64,000 nt of DNA from Psychromonas aquimarina ATCC BAA-1526 (GCF_000428725.1 NZ_KE386792.1:240234-304233); one strand, 5' to 3'. Counted from the first letter of the stretch, positions 37,212 to 45,821 are shown. Notes: generated by a model not told the origin, from the letters alone. Numbers and translations: made by a program.

Positions 37212-38504
37212 ATGGCTAAAGTAAAATCCGCCAAGCAGATCACTTTCACCTACTTTTCTATTGTCGCATTCGCAATTATTGCCACGCATTTTTCTCTTAT
37301 GGAATCAACACTTGAGGAACTTGAACACCTTAATGCTCAGAACCGCTTAAATGACGCAAAACAAACCGCTCAAGAACTATTGGCAGATAGTCATAAAAGC
37401 ACTTTGAACATTCCCCCTTTCAGCTCTGTTTATGTAGGTCTCGAGGCTGTACCGCAGAATATGGCCGTGCCTGAAAACCTTGAATTTGATAAAGCTGCAG
37501 AAATAAAACATAAAACAACAGACGGCACCGAATATTTCATAATGAAATCAAAGCTGACCATTCGCGATCAGCTGCAGACAGTCTATATTTTCTCTTCCGA
37601 TGAAATTTATGAGCTTAGTGAAGAGCAGATGTTCTGGAGCCAGGCAAAACAGCTTTTCATCTCCATCACGCTGCTGCTGATCAGTTTTGTTGTTGTATTA
37701 CGCATATCGCAGCGCTTGACCAGCCCGTTATCCTCATTAGCTGAAATGCTGAAAGCACGCTCTCCCCATGACTTATCCCCTATTCCTGTACCGGAAGGTG
37801 TTGAAACGAAAGAATTATTACAGCTGGTTGACTGCTTTAATCAATATCGGGCACGCCTGCACAGCTCTATTGAGCGGGAGCGTTCATTTAATCGTTACGC
37901 CAGCCACGAATTACGTACGCCGCTGATGGTTATCAAGGGCAGTGTCTCTCTGCTCGGGCAGTCTAATGAGCCGCTGTTTATAGAAAAACAGCGTCAGCGT
38001 CTGCTATCAGCCAGTAATGAAATGAATGACTTTGTAACAACATTATTATCCCTCACGCGTGATGAAGACTTGTCTAACCTGGTCCTGCGCAGTCTGGAGA
38101 AAGATGAAATTGAAAATATTGTCAGCACACATTCACACCTGATTAAGCATAAACCGGTCAGCTGTGAAGTAATCATAAAAGAAGCAGCCCAGATCAAAGT
38201 GCCGGAAACCACCATAAAAATCTTAGTCGGTAACTTAATTAAAAATGCTTTTGCGTGTACCGAGCAGGGCTTAGTATCAATTTATGTTTCACCCGATGCA
38301 ATTGAAGTGATCGACAGCGGTGTGGGGCTTGATACAAAACCACGGGGGATAGAAGGTTATGGTTTGGGTCTGGTCATTGCTAATGATATCTGCCGTAAAT
38401 ACGGCTGGCAGCTGGATCTTGCCAATAATGCGGCAGGCGGGTGTACAGCAACAATTACGCTGCAGCCGCACGGAATACCCAGCGGTCAGCCAGTAGATAA
38501 TTAG
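37212..38504 (+). CDS. Membrane sensor histidine kinase
   Basis: 430 residues: TM near 12-30, a ~120-residue periplasmic sensor region, a second TM near 145-165, a HAMP-like linker, HisKA with His in RYASHELRTPLMVI, and a HATPase domain with N-box IKNAFACTEQG and G box GYGLGLVIAND. It is 5 bases downstream of its regulator. The last 50 bases overlap, in antisense, the end of the GtrA-like gene. No known ligand motif was recognised in the sensor region. Confidence 0.92.
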   Translation: MAKVKSAKQITFTYFSIVAFAIIATHFSLMESTLEELEHLNAQNRLNDAKQTAQELLADSHKSTLNIPPFSSVYVGLEAVPQNMAVPENLEFDKAAEIKHKTTDGTEYFIMKSKLTIRDQLQTVYIFSSDEIYELSEEQMFWSQAKQLFISITLLLISFVVVLRISQRLTSPLSSLAEMLKARSPHDLSPIPVPEGVETKELLQLVDCFNQYRARLHSSIERERSFNRYASHELRTPLMVIKGSVSLLGQSNEPLFIEKQRQRLLSASNEMNDFVTTLLSLTRDEDLSNLVLRSLEKDEIENIVSTHSHLIKHKPVSCEVIIKEAAQIKVPETTIKILVGNLIKNAFACTEQGLVSIYVSPDAIEVIDSGVGLDTKPRGIEGYGLGLVIANDICRKYGWQLDLANNAAGGCTATITLQPHGIPSGQPVDN

Positions 38505-38898
38505 TCAGCATGCCCAGTAAAACACCGGGAAGCATAGCAGCCAGAGGCCAGGCCATCTCAAGCGCAAGAGGGTTAAGTTCAGGATATTGATTTAGGAACA
38601 GTGCAGACAAGCGGTTAATATCTACAGAATGCATTAACAGCCAGTAGCTGCTCCAGTTAGGGATAAAGCCGATACAGGAGACAGCAATAAAACGTCCCCA
38701 CTGCAGCATCGGCTGAGCCGTATCAGCGGCATCAAAAGTAATATGCCGGTTTAACCACCAGTTAGAGCTGGCGGCCGCCCAGAATGCAAATGCACGGGCA
38801 GGTACAGGTGCAATGTAAAAAGACAGCAGCAGCAGCATGACAGCAGCATCCACTAAAAAACCAATGCTGCCGACGCATGCAAATCGTAATACTTTCAT
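38455..38898 (-). CDS. GtrA-like membrane protein
   Basis: The ATG at 38898 gives the typical GtrA start MKVLRFACVGSIGFLVDA; the frame open to 38949 adds no family sequence. The 147 residues contain four hydrophobic segments and the conserved SSNWWLNRHITF turn. GtrA proteins are thought to flip bactoprenol-linked sugars, which fits the GT2 and GT39 genes 2-4 kb away. It is transcribed towards the histidine kinase gene, and the two 3' ends overlap by 50 bases. Confidence 0.8.
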   Translation of the reverse strand: MKVLRFACVGSIGFLVDAAVMLLLLSFYIAPVPARAFAFWAAASSNWWLNRHITFDAADTAQPMLQWGRFIAVSCIGFIPNWSSYWLLMHSVDINRLSALFLNQYPELNPLALEMAWPLAAMLPGVLLGMLTNYLLADRWVFRAAAA

Positions 38899-39299
38899 TT
38901 CACTACAACCCTTTTTCAAACCATCGCCAAACAGCATAATAGAGAGCAAAGATTACACTGCAAAGCGTAAAAAAAAGGTGGAAAAATAAGACTGCTTCAG
39001 GAAAAACGAGCGTAGGAGCATTTACTAGCAGAGGCGTTTTGAAGCGCATATTCACAACCACAGCTGACAAAAATTAAAAAGTCATACTACTTGCCTTTTA
39101 TAATAAAATTTATGTTTTTATATAGCGCACAGTGCTTTTGCCGTCTTTCTGCATGATTTGTCTTTGACTTATTGTTTCAAGCCATTGATATATGACTCAA
39201 ATCAAGTAGTCTGAACTCATATTTAAATAAACGACTGTCGCCTTTCCACTGGGAATATGACATTTTTCGTATAATAAGCTGTTAAGCGAATAGGAATGT
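38899..39299. other. Gap before the cassette region
   Basis: No gene was found. TATAAT at 39270-39275 could be a -10 element for the CPBP gene. GTTAAGC at 39281-39287 fits the attC core pattern GTTRRRY and might be the end of a decayed site preceding the first cassette, but no partner core was found. Confidence 0.35.
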
Positions 39300-39959
39300 T
39301 TGGTCAATATGGATAGACTCTCTTCAAAAACGGAGTTTTTTACAGTCATACTAATCGGGTTTGGGTATTTAACGCTTTCAAGTCTAGAGTTTGCTTTTAC
39401 TGCTTCAAATCAACAAGTTGTATTCTCAAATAGTGGCTTAGAATTCTTAATGGTCTATGAGACTATTGTGCTTTTATTTCTGGGAGTATTTTTATACTCA
39501 AGAGGTTGGAAGTTTCATTGGTTAGGGCTAAAACCTTATAAGACCGATCCGATAGTTGGGATCGGGATTGCCTTATTTAGTTATCTATCTTACGTTATTG
39601 TTTATGAATTGTTTTTATATTTTACATCAGCTGGTATAAATGAAGATGTTTTTAGTGGAAATTTGGATTTACTTTACGTAATAATAATATCTATTATTAA
39701 TCCAATATTCGAAGAAGTACTTGTTTGTGGTTATGTTATCAGTTACTTCAAACAGTCATCTAAAAGCTTCTGGTTTGCTATCAATGTTAGTTTACTTATT
39801 CGGTTAAGTTACCATCTCTATCAGGGAACAGTTGGTGTTTTATCTATTATACCTTTAGGGTTGGTTTTTACTTATTGGTTTGCTAAAACTGGGCGGTTGT
39901 GGCCAGTGATAATAGCTCATATTCTTTTTGACTTTATTGGCCTTGTTGTATTCGTTTAA
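39300..39959 (+). CDS. CPBP-family intramembrane protease-like protein
   Basis: 219 residues with about 6-7 membrane segments. The start is uncertain: TTG at 39300 (AGGA 4 bases before) or ATG at 39309. Motif 1 reads EEVLVCG, where the usual EExxxR has Cys instead of Arg. Motif 2 is LSYHLYQG and motif 3 is IIAHILFDF, so the other ligands are in place. Family members cleave prenylated or other membrane peptides, and some protect bacteriocin producers. Its stop is 5 bases before an attC-like site, as in an integron cassette. The gene is more A+T-rich than its neighbours. Confidence 0.72.
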   Translation: MVNMDRLSSKTEFFTVILIGFGYLTLSSLEFAFTASNQQVVFSNSGLEFLMVYETIVLLFLGVFLYSRGWKFHWLGLKPYKTDPIVGIGIALFSYLSYVIVYELFLYFTSAGINEDVFSGNLDLLYVIIISIINPIFEEVLVCGYVISYFKQSSKSFWFAINVSLLIRLSYHLYQGTVGVLSIIPLGLVFTYWFAKTGRLWPVIIAHILFDFIGLVVFV

Positions 39960-39964
39960 AATTC

Positions 39965-40073
39965 GCCTAACAAGTTGCTGCACTCGGACTCGATACAGTT
40001 GTCACTGTTTTTGCTAAAAGAAAAAGCTGCAAAAACAACACCAACTTACTCGCTGGTGAGCAAGGCGTTGCAA
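39965..40073 (+). repeat. attC-like integron recombination site 1
   Basis: Starts GCCTAAC (core RYYYAAC) 5 bases after the CPBP stop and ends near GGCGTT at 40064-40069. Outer arms are imperfectly complementary (AACAAGTTGCT against AGCAAGGCGTT), and the interior holds TTTTTGC/GCTGCAAAAA arms. Size (~109 bases) and position suit an attC site. The distal core is not a perfect mirror of the first. Confidence 0.6.
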
Positions 40074-40117
40074 GCCAGTTTAACAAGATGAAGTATTTAA
40101 TTTTCGAAGGTGGAGTG

Positions 40118-40282
40118 ATGAATAAAAAATCGAAAAAAGAAGATGTAAAGGCTGAACCTAAGCCTAACAGAGCAACCTGTCCAACTGGAGAACCGGGTCG
40201 GCCAGTTGATGCTGATGATGGTGATCTTCAGAAACCTGGTGGTGCGCATACTCAAACTAGTGGCGGTCACAGAAGAGGATGA
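40118..40282 (+). CDS. Tiny hydrophilic ORF in cassette region
   Basis: 54 residues from the ATG at 40118, preceded by GGTGGAG. The frame opens at 40088, but the first 10 residues lack a ribosome site. Lys-rich start, Pro/Gly/Thr-rich middle (NRATCPTGEPGRPVDADD), no hydrophobic segment. No family was recognised. Position between attC-like sites fits a cassette gene. Confidence 0.45.
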   Translation: MNKKSKKEDVKAEPKPNRATCPTGEPGRPVDADDGDLQKPGGAHTQTSGGHRRG

Positions 40283-40301
40283 TCTGTCTGTAAATAGGTA
40301 C

Positions 40302-40335
40302 TGCATACAAGGCAATTAAGTCGGATTCGTTATGT
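40302..40335 (+). repeat. Possible remnant attC site
   Basis: GCATACAAGGCAATTAAGT followed by GTTATGT at 40329-40335 resembles the two ends of a Vibrio-type attC site with the middle lost. It is only 34 bases, too short for a working site. Its place between two cassette-like genes is the main support. Confidence 0.3.
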
Positions 40336-40381
40336 TGCTGTCGTAATTGAAGTAATTAATAAAACTTGCGAGCACTTATAA

Positions 40382-40576
40382 ATGGAATTGGTTGGTTTAC
40401 TATTTGGATTTTGGCTATTCGTTTTTAGTAAATTATTTAGAGAAAGTTGGATATATGAGTTTAAAAGCTCAAACTTCATATTTAAGGTTTTCCAATTAAC
40501 AGGTGCAATTTTATCCGCTGTAGTTACCTTTATTCTACCAATAGGATATCTGATATGGCTGGTAGTTTTTGCATAA
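40382..40576 (+). CDS. Small membrane protein in cassette region
   Basis: 64 residues with two hydrophobic segments (LVGLLFGFWLFVFS, and AILSAVVTFILPIGYLIWLVV). No family was recognised. The stop lies 7 bases before an attC-like core, the usual packing of an integron gene cassette. The ribosome site is weak. Small two-helix proteins are common cassette cargo, often without known roles. Confidence 0.55.
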   Translation: MELVGLLFGFWLFVFSKLFRESWIYEFKSSNFIFKVFQLTGAILSAVVTFILPIGYLIWLVVFA

Positions 40577-40582
40577 ATAGCA

Positions 40583-40663
40583 ACATAACAAGAATTTTCA
40601 AGCAGACAATTTACAGCTGATCATCGCTTCGCGATTATAACCAGCTTAAATTGGCGTTTATGT
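40583..40663 (+). repeat. attC-like integron recombination site 2
   Basis: Begins ACATAAC and ends GGCGTTTATG, giving near-mirrored cores (one extra T). Between them CAATTTA/TAAATTG arms and GCTG/CAGC arms surround the hairpin tip TCGCTTCGCGA. About 80 bases, between the stop of a tiny membrane protein and the ribosome site of the FRG gene. This is the most complete site of the set. Confidence 0.72.
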
Positions 40664-40688
40664 TTATATCCGATATGAGGAGTATTTA

Positions 40689-41792
40689 GTGAAAGGTCAG
40701 TGGATTGGGAAATATACAGGAGATGTAGACGGAAAAATCATGGTTAATATCGATGATGTAGGGAAGCATTATGAAGTTGTTGCATATATTAACCCTTATG
40801 ACAAACATATCCCATCTACTGTGGCCTATTTTGATCCTATTGAAAAAGCAGAAAAAGTTTCAGTAAAGGCATACCTAGCACCTGTGAATCCAGAAAATGG
40901 CTTGCAAGCTAAATGGGAAGATATTAAAGGTTTATTTCCTGATGGCGTAAACCATTCAAATGAAGCTGACGTCGATTTTGTATATGATGGAACACATCTT
41001 AAAATATCAGCTACAACCGACATAGGCGTAAATTTCAATTCGCTGATTAAAAAGTCAGAGCAAAAAAACGATTCAAGTATTGATGGAATTCCAATGAGTT
41101 GGGTTGAGTATAAAAATCATGTGTCAGGCCTATTGGGAAAAGGCTACTTGTTTCGCGGTCAACAAAAGCCTTGGCGTTTGCAAACGACATTTCATAGGCT
41201 TGGTAGATATAGAATAAGTGAGTTCACTAACGTCGATGTCAAACAACTTCATCAGCGCTTATGTGCAATTACACCTCATTTTTTTGACTTAAATGATCCT
41301 CAACAAAATGGTGCTTTCTTTAATCTATTGCAACATCATGGTTATCCTACGCCACTTTTGGATTGGAGCTACTCTCCATTTGTATCTGCTTTTTTTGCTT
41401 TTAGAGATTGCGCTAAAAATTATAGCGGAGATGAAGCAGTGAGGGTGTATCTTTTTAACTATGATAAATGGAAATTTATATTCCCACAAATCACAACTTT
41501 AGATCCACCATTTCCACATTTATCTGTAACTGATTTTATTGCTCTAGATAACCCCAGAATGATCCCGCAACAAGCATTAACTACTGTAACGAACCTTGAA
41601 AATATAGAGGCCTACCTGCAAGAAAAAGAAGCAGAAACAGGGGAATGCTTTATTGAAGCAATAGATATACCAGCTAACGATAGAGAGTTAGCAATGAAAG
41701 AGCTTGGTTACATGGGGATAACTGCTGGCTCAATGTTTCCTGGAGTAGATGGTGTGTGTGAAGAACTTAGAGAACGAAATTTCGATAAATAA
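40689..41792 (+). CDS. FRG-domain protein in cassette region
   Basis: 367 residues, GTG start with AGGAG 7 bases upstream. Residues 1-115 form a beta-rich N-terminal region of unknown type. The FRG domain follows, with the defining YLFRGQQ motif near 154, RLQTTFHRLGR, FNLLQHHGYPTPLLDWSYSPFVSAFFAF, and a C-terminal helical part. FRG domains occur beside restriction and other defence genes and in phage-related loci, but no activity is established. It is flanked by two attC-like sites, so it is probably a cassette gene. Confidence 0.82.
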   Translation: MKGQWIGKYTGDVDGKIMVNIDDVGKHYEVVAYINPYDKHIPSTVAYFDPIEKAEKVSVKAYLAPVNPENGLQAKWEDIKGLFPDGVNHSNEADVDFVYDGTHLKISATTDIGVNFNSLIKKSEQKNDSSIDGIPMSWVEYKNHVSGLLGKGYLFRGQQKPWRLQTTFHRLGRYRISEFTNVDVKQLHQRLCAITPHFFDLNDPQQNGAFFNLLQHHGYPTPLLDWSYSPFVSAFFAFRDCAKNYSGDEAVRVYLFNYDKWKFIFPQITTLDPPFPHLSVTDFIALDNPRMIPQQALTTVTNLENIEAYLQEKEAETGECFIEAIDIPANDRELAMKELGYMGITAGSMFPGVDGVCEELRERNFDK

Positions 41793-41911
41793 ACATACAA
41801 ACTGTTTAGGCTGACAGCCAGCGCGCGGCATTTTCAGTTCCAATTGTTTTTTGGTGTAACCGGTGCGCTGCTTTAGGTTGCTCATGGCGCAGCTCTGCAG
41901 CTTAACAACCT
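41793..41911 (+). repeat. Vibrio-type attC site, distal core degenerate
   Basis: Directly after the FRG stop. The string CATACAAACTGTTTA, then GCGGCATTTTCAGTTCCA, TTTTGGTGT and CAGCTTAACAACC, matches the plan of Vibrio chromosomal-integron repeats (about 120 bases). The expected final GCGTTA is replaced by TTGAAT, so this end looks decayed. Similarity is from recall of such repeats, not a search. Confidence 0.65.
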
Positions 41912-42257
41912 TGAATTGTATAAAAAATGTACTAGCCAAGCTATCCGTCTGTGATCTAAGGGTTATTATTCGCCTAGAGTGAAATGTTTGCAATTGACGG
42001 CTGCAAGATAAAGATAAAAGACAACTCAGGTAAAATATCTGCTGAACACTGAGTAAAGCTATGGTCTATATAGCACAAAACAAATTAGAGACTTACGGTA
42101 AAAATGTAAATTTATCACCAGCAACACATAACATTTTAACCGCAGGGCCATGATAAATAAGTACTTTATATATACCTGTCATCAAAAACTTTTTTTTCAC
42201 CTCGATATAGTATAATGCGCTCGATTTAATAAATTTTTAACTTTAGGGCAGAGAATA
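41912..42257 (+). promoter_or_regulatory. Gap with candidate promoter of the DUF368 gene
   Basis: No gene was found in these 346 bases. TATAAT at 42211-42216 (preceded by AG) is a good -10 element about 40 bases before the DUF368 start, with a T-rich -35 region near 42189. AGGGCAGAG just before the ATG is the ribosome site. Confidence 0.45.
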
Positions 42258-43175
42258 ATGAGTAAAGTATTTACCTTTTTAAAGGGTATGGCGATGGGAG
42301 CCGCCGATGTTGTACCCGGTGTATCGGGGGGAACTGTCGCGTTTGTCACAGGTATTTACGATACACTGCTGGAAAGTATCCGACGCATCAATCCCGGCTT
42401 AATTACTGTTATTAAGCAGCAGGGAGTTAAAGGAGCATTTAATCATATTAACGGCACCTTTCTGATTCTTTTATTATCAGGAATTTTAACCAGTATTTTT
42501 ACTCTCGCACAGGTGATCACCTGGATGCTTGTTACCCACCCTATTCCGCTCTGGTCGTTTTTCTTCGGTTTGATTATTGTATCGGTTATGCATATGTTCA
42601 AACAGATCGAACAATGGCAGGTAACACGTTTTATTTCAGTTGCAGCCGGAATTTTCTTTGCTTACGGCATTACCGTTCTTCATCCCCTGAATATGGAACC
42701 GACACATCTGAATATGATGCTTGCGGGATCTATTGCAATATGCGCCATGATTCTTCCAGGAATTTCCGGCAGCTTTATTCTGCTGCTGCTGGGTATGTAC
42801 GGCCCGATATTAGCGGCCGCTAAGTCATTTGATATTGTCACTCTGGCACTGTTTGCATCAGGCTGCTTAATCGGCCTGCTGTCGTTCTCACACCTTTTAT
42901 CATGGCTGTTACGTAATTACCGTGATATTACCCTGACCTTCTTAACAGGTTTGATGATCGGCACGCTGAATAAAATCTGGCCGTGGAAAGAGGTGCTTAC
43001 CTGGCGGACAAATTCAAGCGGTGAACAAGTGCCGTTATTAGAGCAGAATTTATCACCATTTGCTTTTGAACAAGCTACCGGCAATCATCCATTAATCATT
43101 TATGCGCTGGCGGCAGGGATACTAGGCTTTACCACTGTATGGGCATTAGAAAAGTTTGCAGCTAAAACGGCATAA
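42258..43175 (+). CDS. popT: DUF368 polyprenyl-phosphate transporter
   Basis: 305 residues with about 8 membrane segments. The N-terminal GMAMGAADVVPGVSGGTVAFVTGIYD and central CAMILPGISGSFILLLLGMYG are the paired signature loops of DUF368. Members were shown to return undecaprenyl phosphate across the inner membrane for reuse in cell wall and glycan synthesis. This could support the bactoprenol-using glycosyltransferases encoded upstream, though there is no operon link. It is a single gene ending before a GC-rich stem-loop. Confidence 0.88.
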   Translation: MSKVFTFLKGMAMGAADVVPGVSGGTVAFVTGIYDTLLESIRRINPGLITVIKQQGVKGAFNHINGTFLILLLSGILTSIFTLAQVITWMLVTHPIPLWSFFFGLIIVSVMHMFKQIEQWQVTRFISVAAGIFFAYGITVLHPLNMEPTHLNMMLAGSIAICAMILPGISGSFILLLLGMYGPILAAAKSFDIVTLALFASGCLIGLLSFSHLLSWLLRNYRDITLTFLTGLMIGTLNKIWPWKEVLTWRTNSSGEQVPLLEQNLSPFAFEQATGNHPLIIYALAAGILGFTTVWALEKFAAKTA

Positions 43176-43214
43176 TTTTATTTAATATTCTGCTGATCAC
43201 AGCGTATATTTCAC

Positions 43215-43240
43215 ACCGGGCTGTCCCCTGCAGCCCCGGT
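43215..43240. terminator. GC-rich stem-loop between popT and diguanylate cyclase genes
   Basis: ACCGGGCTG pairs with CAGCCCCGGT (one bulge) across a 7-base loop. No T run follows, but the position between convergent stops suits termination in both directions. Confidence 0.5.
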
Positions 43241-43248
43241 AATCAGTA

Positions 43249-44184
43249 TTAGACAAGGAAAACTTCAATTCTATTACGACCGGCTTCTTTTGCTTTATAC
43301 AGAGCCTCATCAGCTTGATTCATTAACTGCTCCAGATTTTCGCTCGAATCGGATAATTCAGCTATACCGATAGATGTTGTCAGAGTGATCACATGCTCCC
43401 CGTAAGTGATGCTCAATTCAGCAACTTCCTGAAGGATACGTTCCGCTATCGTCACTGCGCCCTCTAATTCAGTACCAGGAAGCAGAATCGAAAATTCTTC
43501 ACCTCCCAGACGAGAAAATATATCACTGCTTCGCAGCAGCTGCTGACAGCATACCGTCAATGCGGTCAGTACCTGATCCCCAGCCTGGTGACCGTAATTA
43601 TCATTAATAAGTTTAAAGTGATCGATATCCAGAGCCAGCAGACTAAGCGGAAGGCTGTAGCGCAGACTCCGCTCAAACTCAATTTCTGCCAGTTCAAAAA
43701 AATTGCGGCGGTTACTGATACCGGTCAGAGGATCCGCAGCGGCCAGTTTTTCAACATGAATCAATGCCTGACGCAGTTCAGATTCGGTATTTTTCAGCTT
43801 AGTAATCTCAGTCCCGTAGAGAAAAACATAATTATCCGCGTTGATAAGGCGTGAAATTTTCATCCACCTTCCATCCTCAATATGCAGTTCAAAGGATCGG
43901 AATCCCCCTCCCTCGATGTCTTCGATACTCTTTCTAAAAAAAGCCGCTATATCATCGCTGTCAATCTTAAGAGTGCCTCCAGAGGCGTACAATTGGCTGA
44001 ATAGTTCGCTAAAACTTAACCCTTCTGCCTGACTTATGCTGAGACCAAAACTGCTGGAAAATCTATGGTTACAGAAAATCAGTACTCGGGACGGGTCAAA
44101 AATAGCATAACCATCCTTACTGGCCTTGAACATATCAATAAGTAAGGTATTAAATTGTTCTAAAGAGCTGCTGATAATAGGCAT
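43249..44184 (-). CDS. PAS-GGDEF diguanylate cyclase
   Basis: 311 residues, soluble. A PAS-like domain (about 10-130; YAIFDPSRVLIFCNHRF) leads through a short coil to a GGDEF domain (about 145-311), with LDIDHFKLINDNYGHQAGD and the active-site GGEEF. An inhibitory I-site RSSD sits 5 residues before GGEEF, so product inhibition is likely. It makes c-di-GMP, the substrate of the HD-GYP protein encoded at 9999-11090. It is a single gene. Confidence 0.92.
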   Translation of the reverse strand: MPIISSSLEQFNTLLIDMFKASKDGYAIFDPSRVLIFCNHRFSSSFGLSISQAEGLSFSELFSQLYASGGTLKIDSDDIAAFFRKSIEDIEGGGFRSFELHIEDGRWMKISRLINADNYVFLYGTEITKLKNTESELRQALIHVEKLAAADPLTGISNRRNFFELAEIEFERSLRYSLPLSLLALDIDHFKLINDNYGHQAGDQVLTALTVCCQQLLRSSDIFSRLGGEEFSILLPGTELEGAVTIAERILQEVAELSITYGEHVITLTTSIGIAELSDSSENLEQLMNQADEALYKAKEAGRNRIEVFLV

Positions 44185-44457
44185 AAGACACTCACTTAAC
44201 AGGTAATTTAATCCGTTTAATAAGTGTAGAACAGAGGCTGATTCCTGCCTCGAACTGAAGTGCCTAAGTGGTCAAATTCTAAGTAAAAAGACAGTTTAAA
44301 TCCGGCTCCTCCTGAGCTTAATGTTCAGGGCGGAATTATTAATCAGAAGAGCTGTCGGCAGTTGAATTTCGCCTTAATCCGGGATCAGCGCCAGTAGAGT
44401 ATGAACAAAATTACTCATCTTACCGCTGGCGCTGTGTTTTCATCATATACAAAATTG

Positions 44458-45759
44458 TTAACGCATATTAAACAGCTCCCTTTGAAAGCGGACAGGGGCA
44501 TTTTTACTTTTCGCTAAGGCATCACTCAGGGTCTCCGCAAACAGCGCCGGCCCGCAGAAGCTCAGCGAATATGCCTGTTTTTTAACTTTATTGATGATCT
44601 CTTCGGCACTCAGCAGCCGCCCTTCCTGCGCAATTAAAATATGCAGAGTTACATTGCTGATACACTGCGTCAGAGCCTGTAAGCGCTGAACAAAATAGGC
44701 GTCGGATTTAGAATTGACGCAGTAATAAAAATCGACTTCAGCATGACAGACTTTCATCCTGACCATGGCTTCAAGCCAGGCAACAAAGGGAGCGATACCA
44801 ATCCCTGCACCTACCCAGATCTGCCTTGCATGACTGTCAGGCTGAAATTCACCGTAAGGCCCCTCCAAGGTTACAGCCTGCTTATTCGTTAAACGGGTAA
44901 GCAGACTCTCGGTATAATCGCCCAGATTTTTTATTGCAAACTCCGCTTCCTGGGTACGGGAGCAGTAATTCAGCACAGTGAAGGGATGCGGGGATTCATT
45001 GTCGTGAAAATCCAGATAGGCAAACTGTCCTGCTGTATAGCGGATTCCATTACTAAGGTGAACTTTTATATGTACACCATTATTAAACGGCTGGAGATCG
45101 CTAATTTCACCCGAAGTTTTACGCTTTGCACCAATCTTACCCGTAAGAGAAATCACAGAGGCGGCAGTCCCCAATACACATAAACCCCATATAAACATAT
45201 TAAAAGGCAGCATGGAAAGCTCATAGTCGAGCAGTGTTAAACTATGAAAAGCACAGGCGATAAATATTGCTCCTCCTAATTTATGTATTAAACGAAACTT
45301 CTTATAACTAACGGCCTGCATCAGACTGATAATGACAAAGATTAAAAATATCTTGAATACTATATCTCCCGTACTTTCGCCGAGTTCCCGCCAGTTTATG
45401 CCTTCAATAAGTACACTGCCGGCCTTTTCAGGACGTACAATATAACCAAGTTGTACTAACCCCTTCATACCGTTAACCAGCAGCCAGTGAATAATTAAAC
45501 TGATTAAGGCGGCTATCCCCAGATGCTTATGAAGACGGTACATTTTATCCAGACCGTCTAAGGGTTTTTCTAACCATGCCGGGCGGACAGCCAGCACCAT
45601 TGCCAGGGTCATATAGGCGGCCGCTAAGCCGCCGCTTAATAAAATTAACTGGTGCCGCCAGAAAAAAATGGACAGAGATGCAGATGGAAGCTGCATAAGT
45701 ACAGCAGACAGCCAAAGCGCGGTCACGAAAGCTGTGATTAAAAAAAGATAACGATTCAT
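44458..45759 (-). CDS. Membrane ferric-reductase-like flavoprotein
   Basis: 433 residues: about six membrane helices with paired His residues (RLHKHLGIAAL, IHKLGGAIFIACAFH) of a ferric-reductase/NOX-type haem domain, then an FAD-binding barrel (HPFTVLN) and an NAD-binding domain (WVGAGIGIAPFVAWLEA). Electrons would cross the inner membrane from NAD(P)H to an external acceptor. It follows the siderophore-interacting gene by 62 bases on the same strand and under the same MarR-type operators, so iron or copper reduction is likely. Confidence 0.82.
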   Translation of the reverse strand: MNRYLFLITAFVTALWLSAVLMQLPSASLSIFFWRHQLILLSGGLAAAYMTLAMVLAVRPAWLEKPLDGLDKMYRLHKHLGIAALISLIIHWLLVNGMKGLVQLGYIVRPEKAGSVLIEGINWRELGESTGDIVFKIFLIFVIISLMQAVSYKKFRLIHKLGGAIFIACAFHSLTLLDYELSMLPFNMFIWGLCVLGTAASVISLTGKIGAKRKTSGEISDLQPFNNGVHIKVHLSNGIRYTAGQFAYLDFHDNESPHPFTVLNYCSRTQEAEFAIKNLGDYTESLLTRLTNKQAVTLEGPYGEFQPDSHARQIWVGAGIGIAPFVAWLEAMVRMKVCHAEVDFYYCVNSKSDAYFVQRLQALTQCISNVTLHILIAQEGRLLSAEEIINKVKKQAYSLSFCGPALFAETLSDALAKSKNAPVRFQRELFNMR

Positions 45760-45821
45760 AATAGATCCCGCAGGTAGATGAATTAAAACGACTTAGCTTT
45801 GTTTTTACATAAACAGGCCTG

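Noticed and set aside
44386-44434. Terminator from CAGCGCCAG and CTGGCGCTG arms after the flavoprotein reductase gene
   Set aside because: The 31-base loop is too long for an intrinsic terminator, and the minus strand lacks a T run after it.
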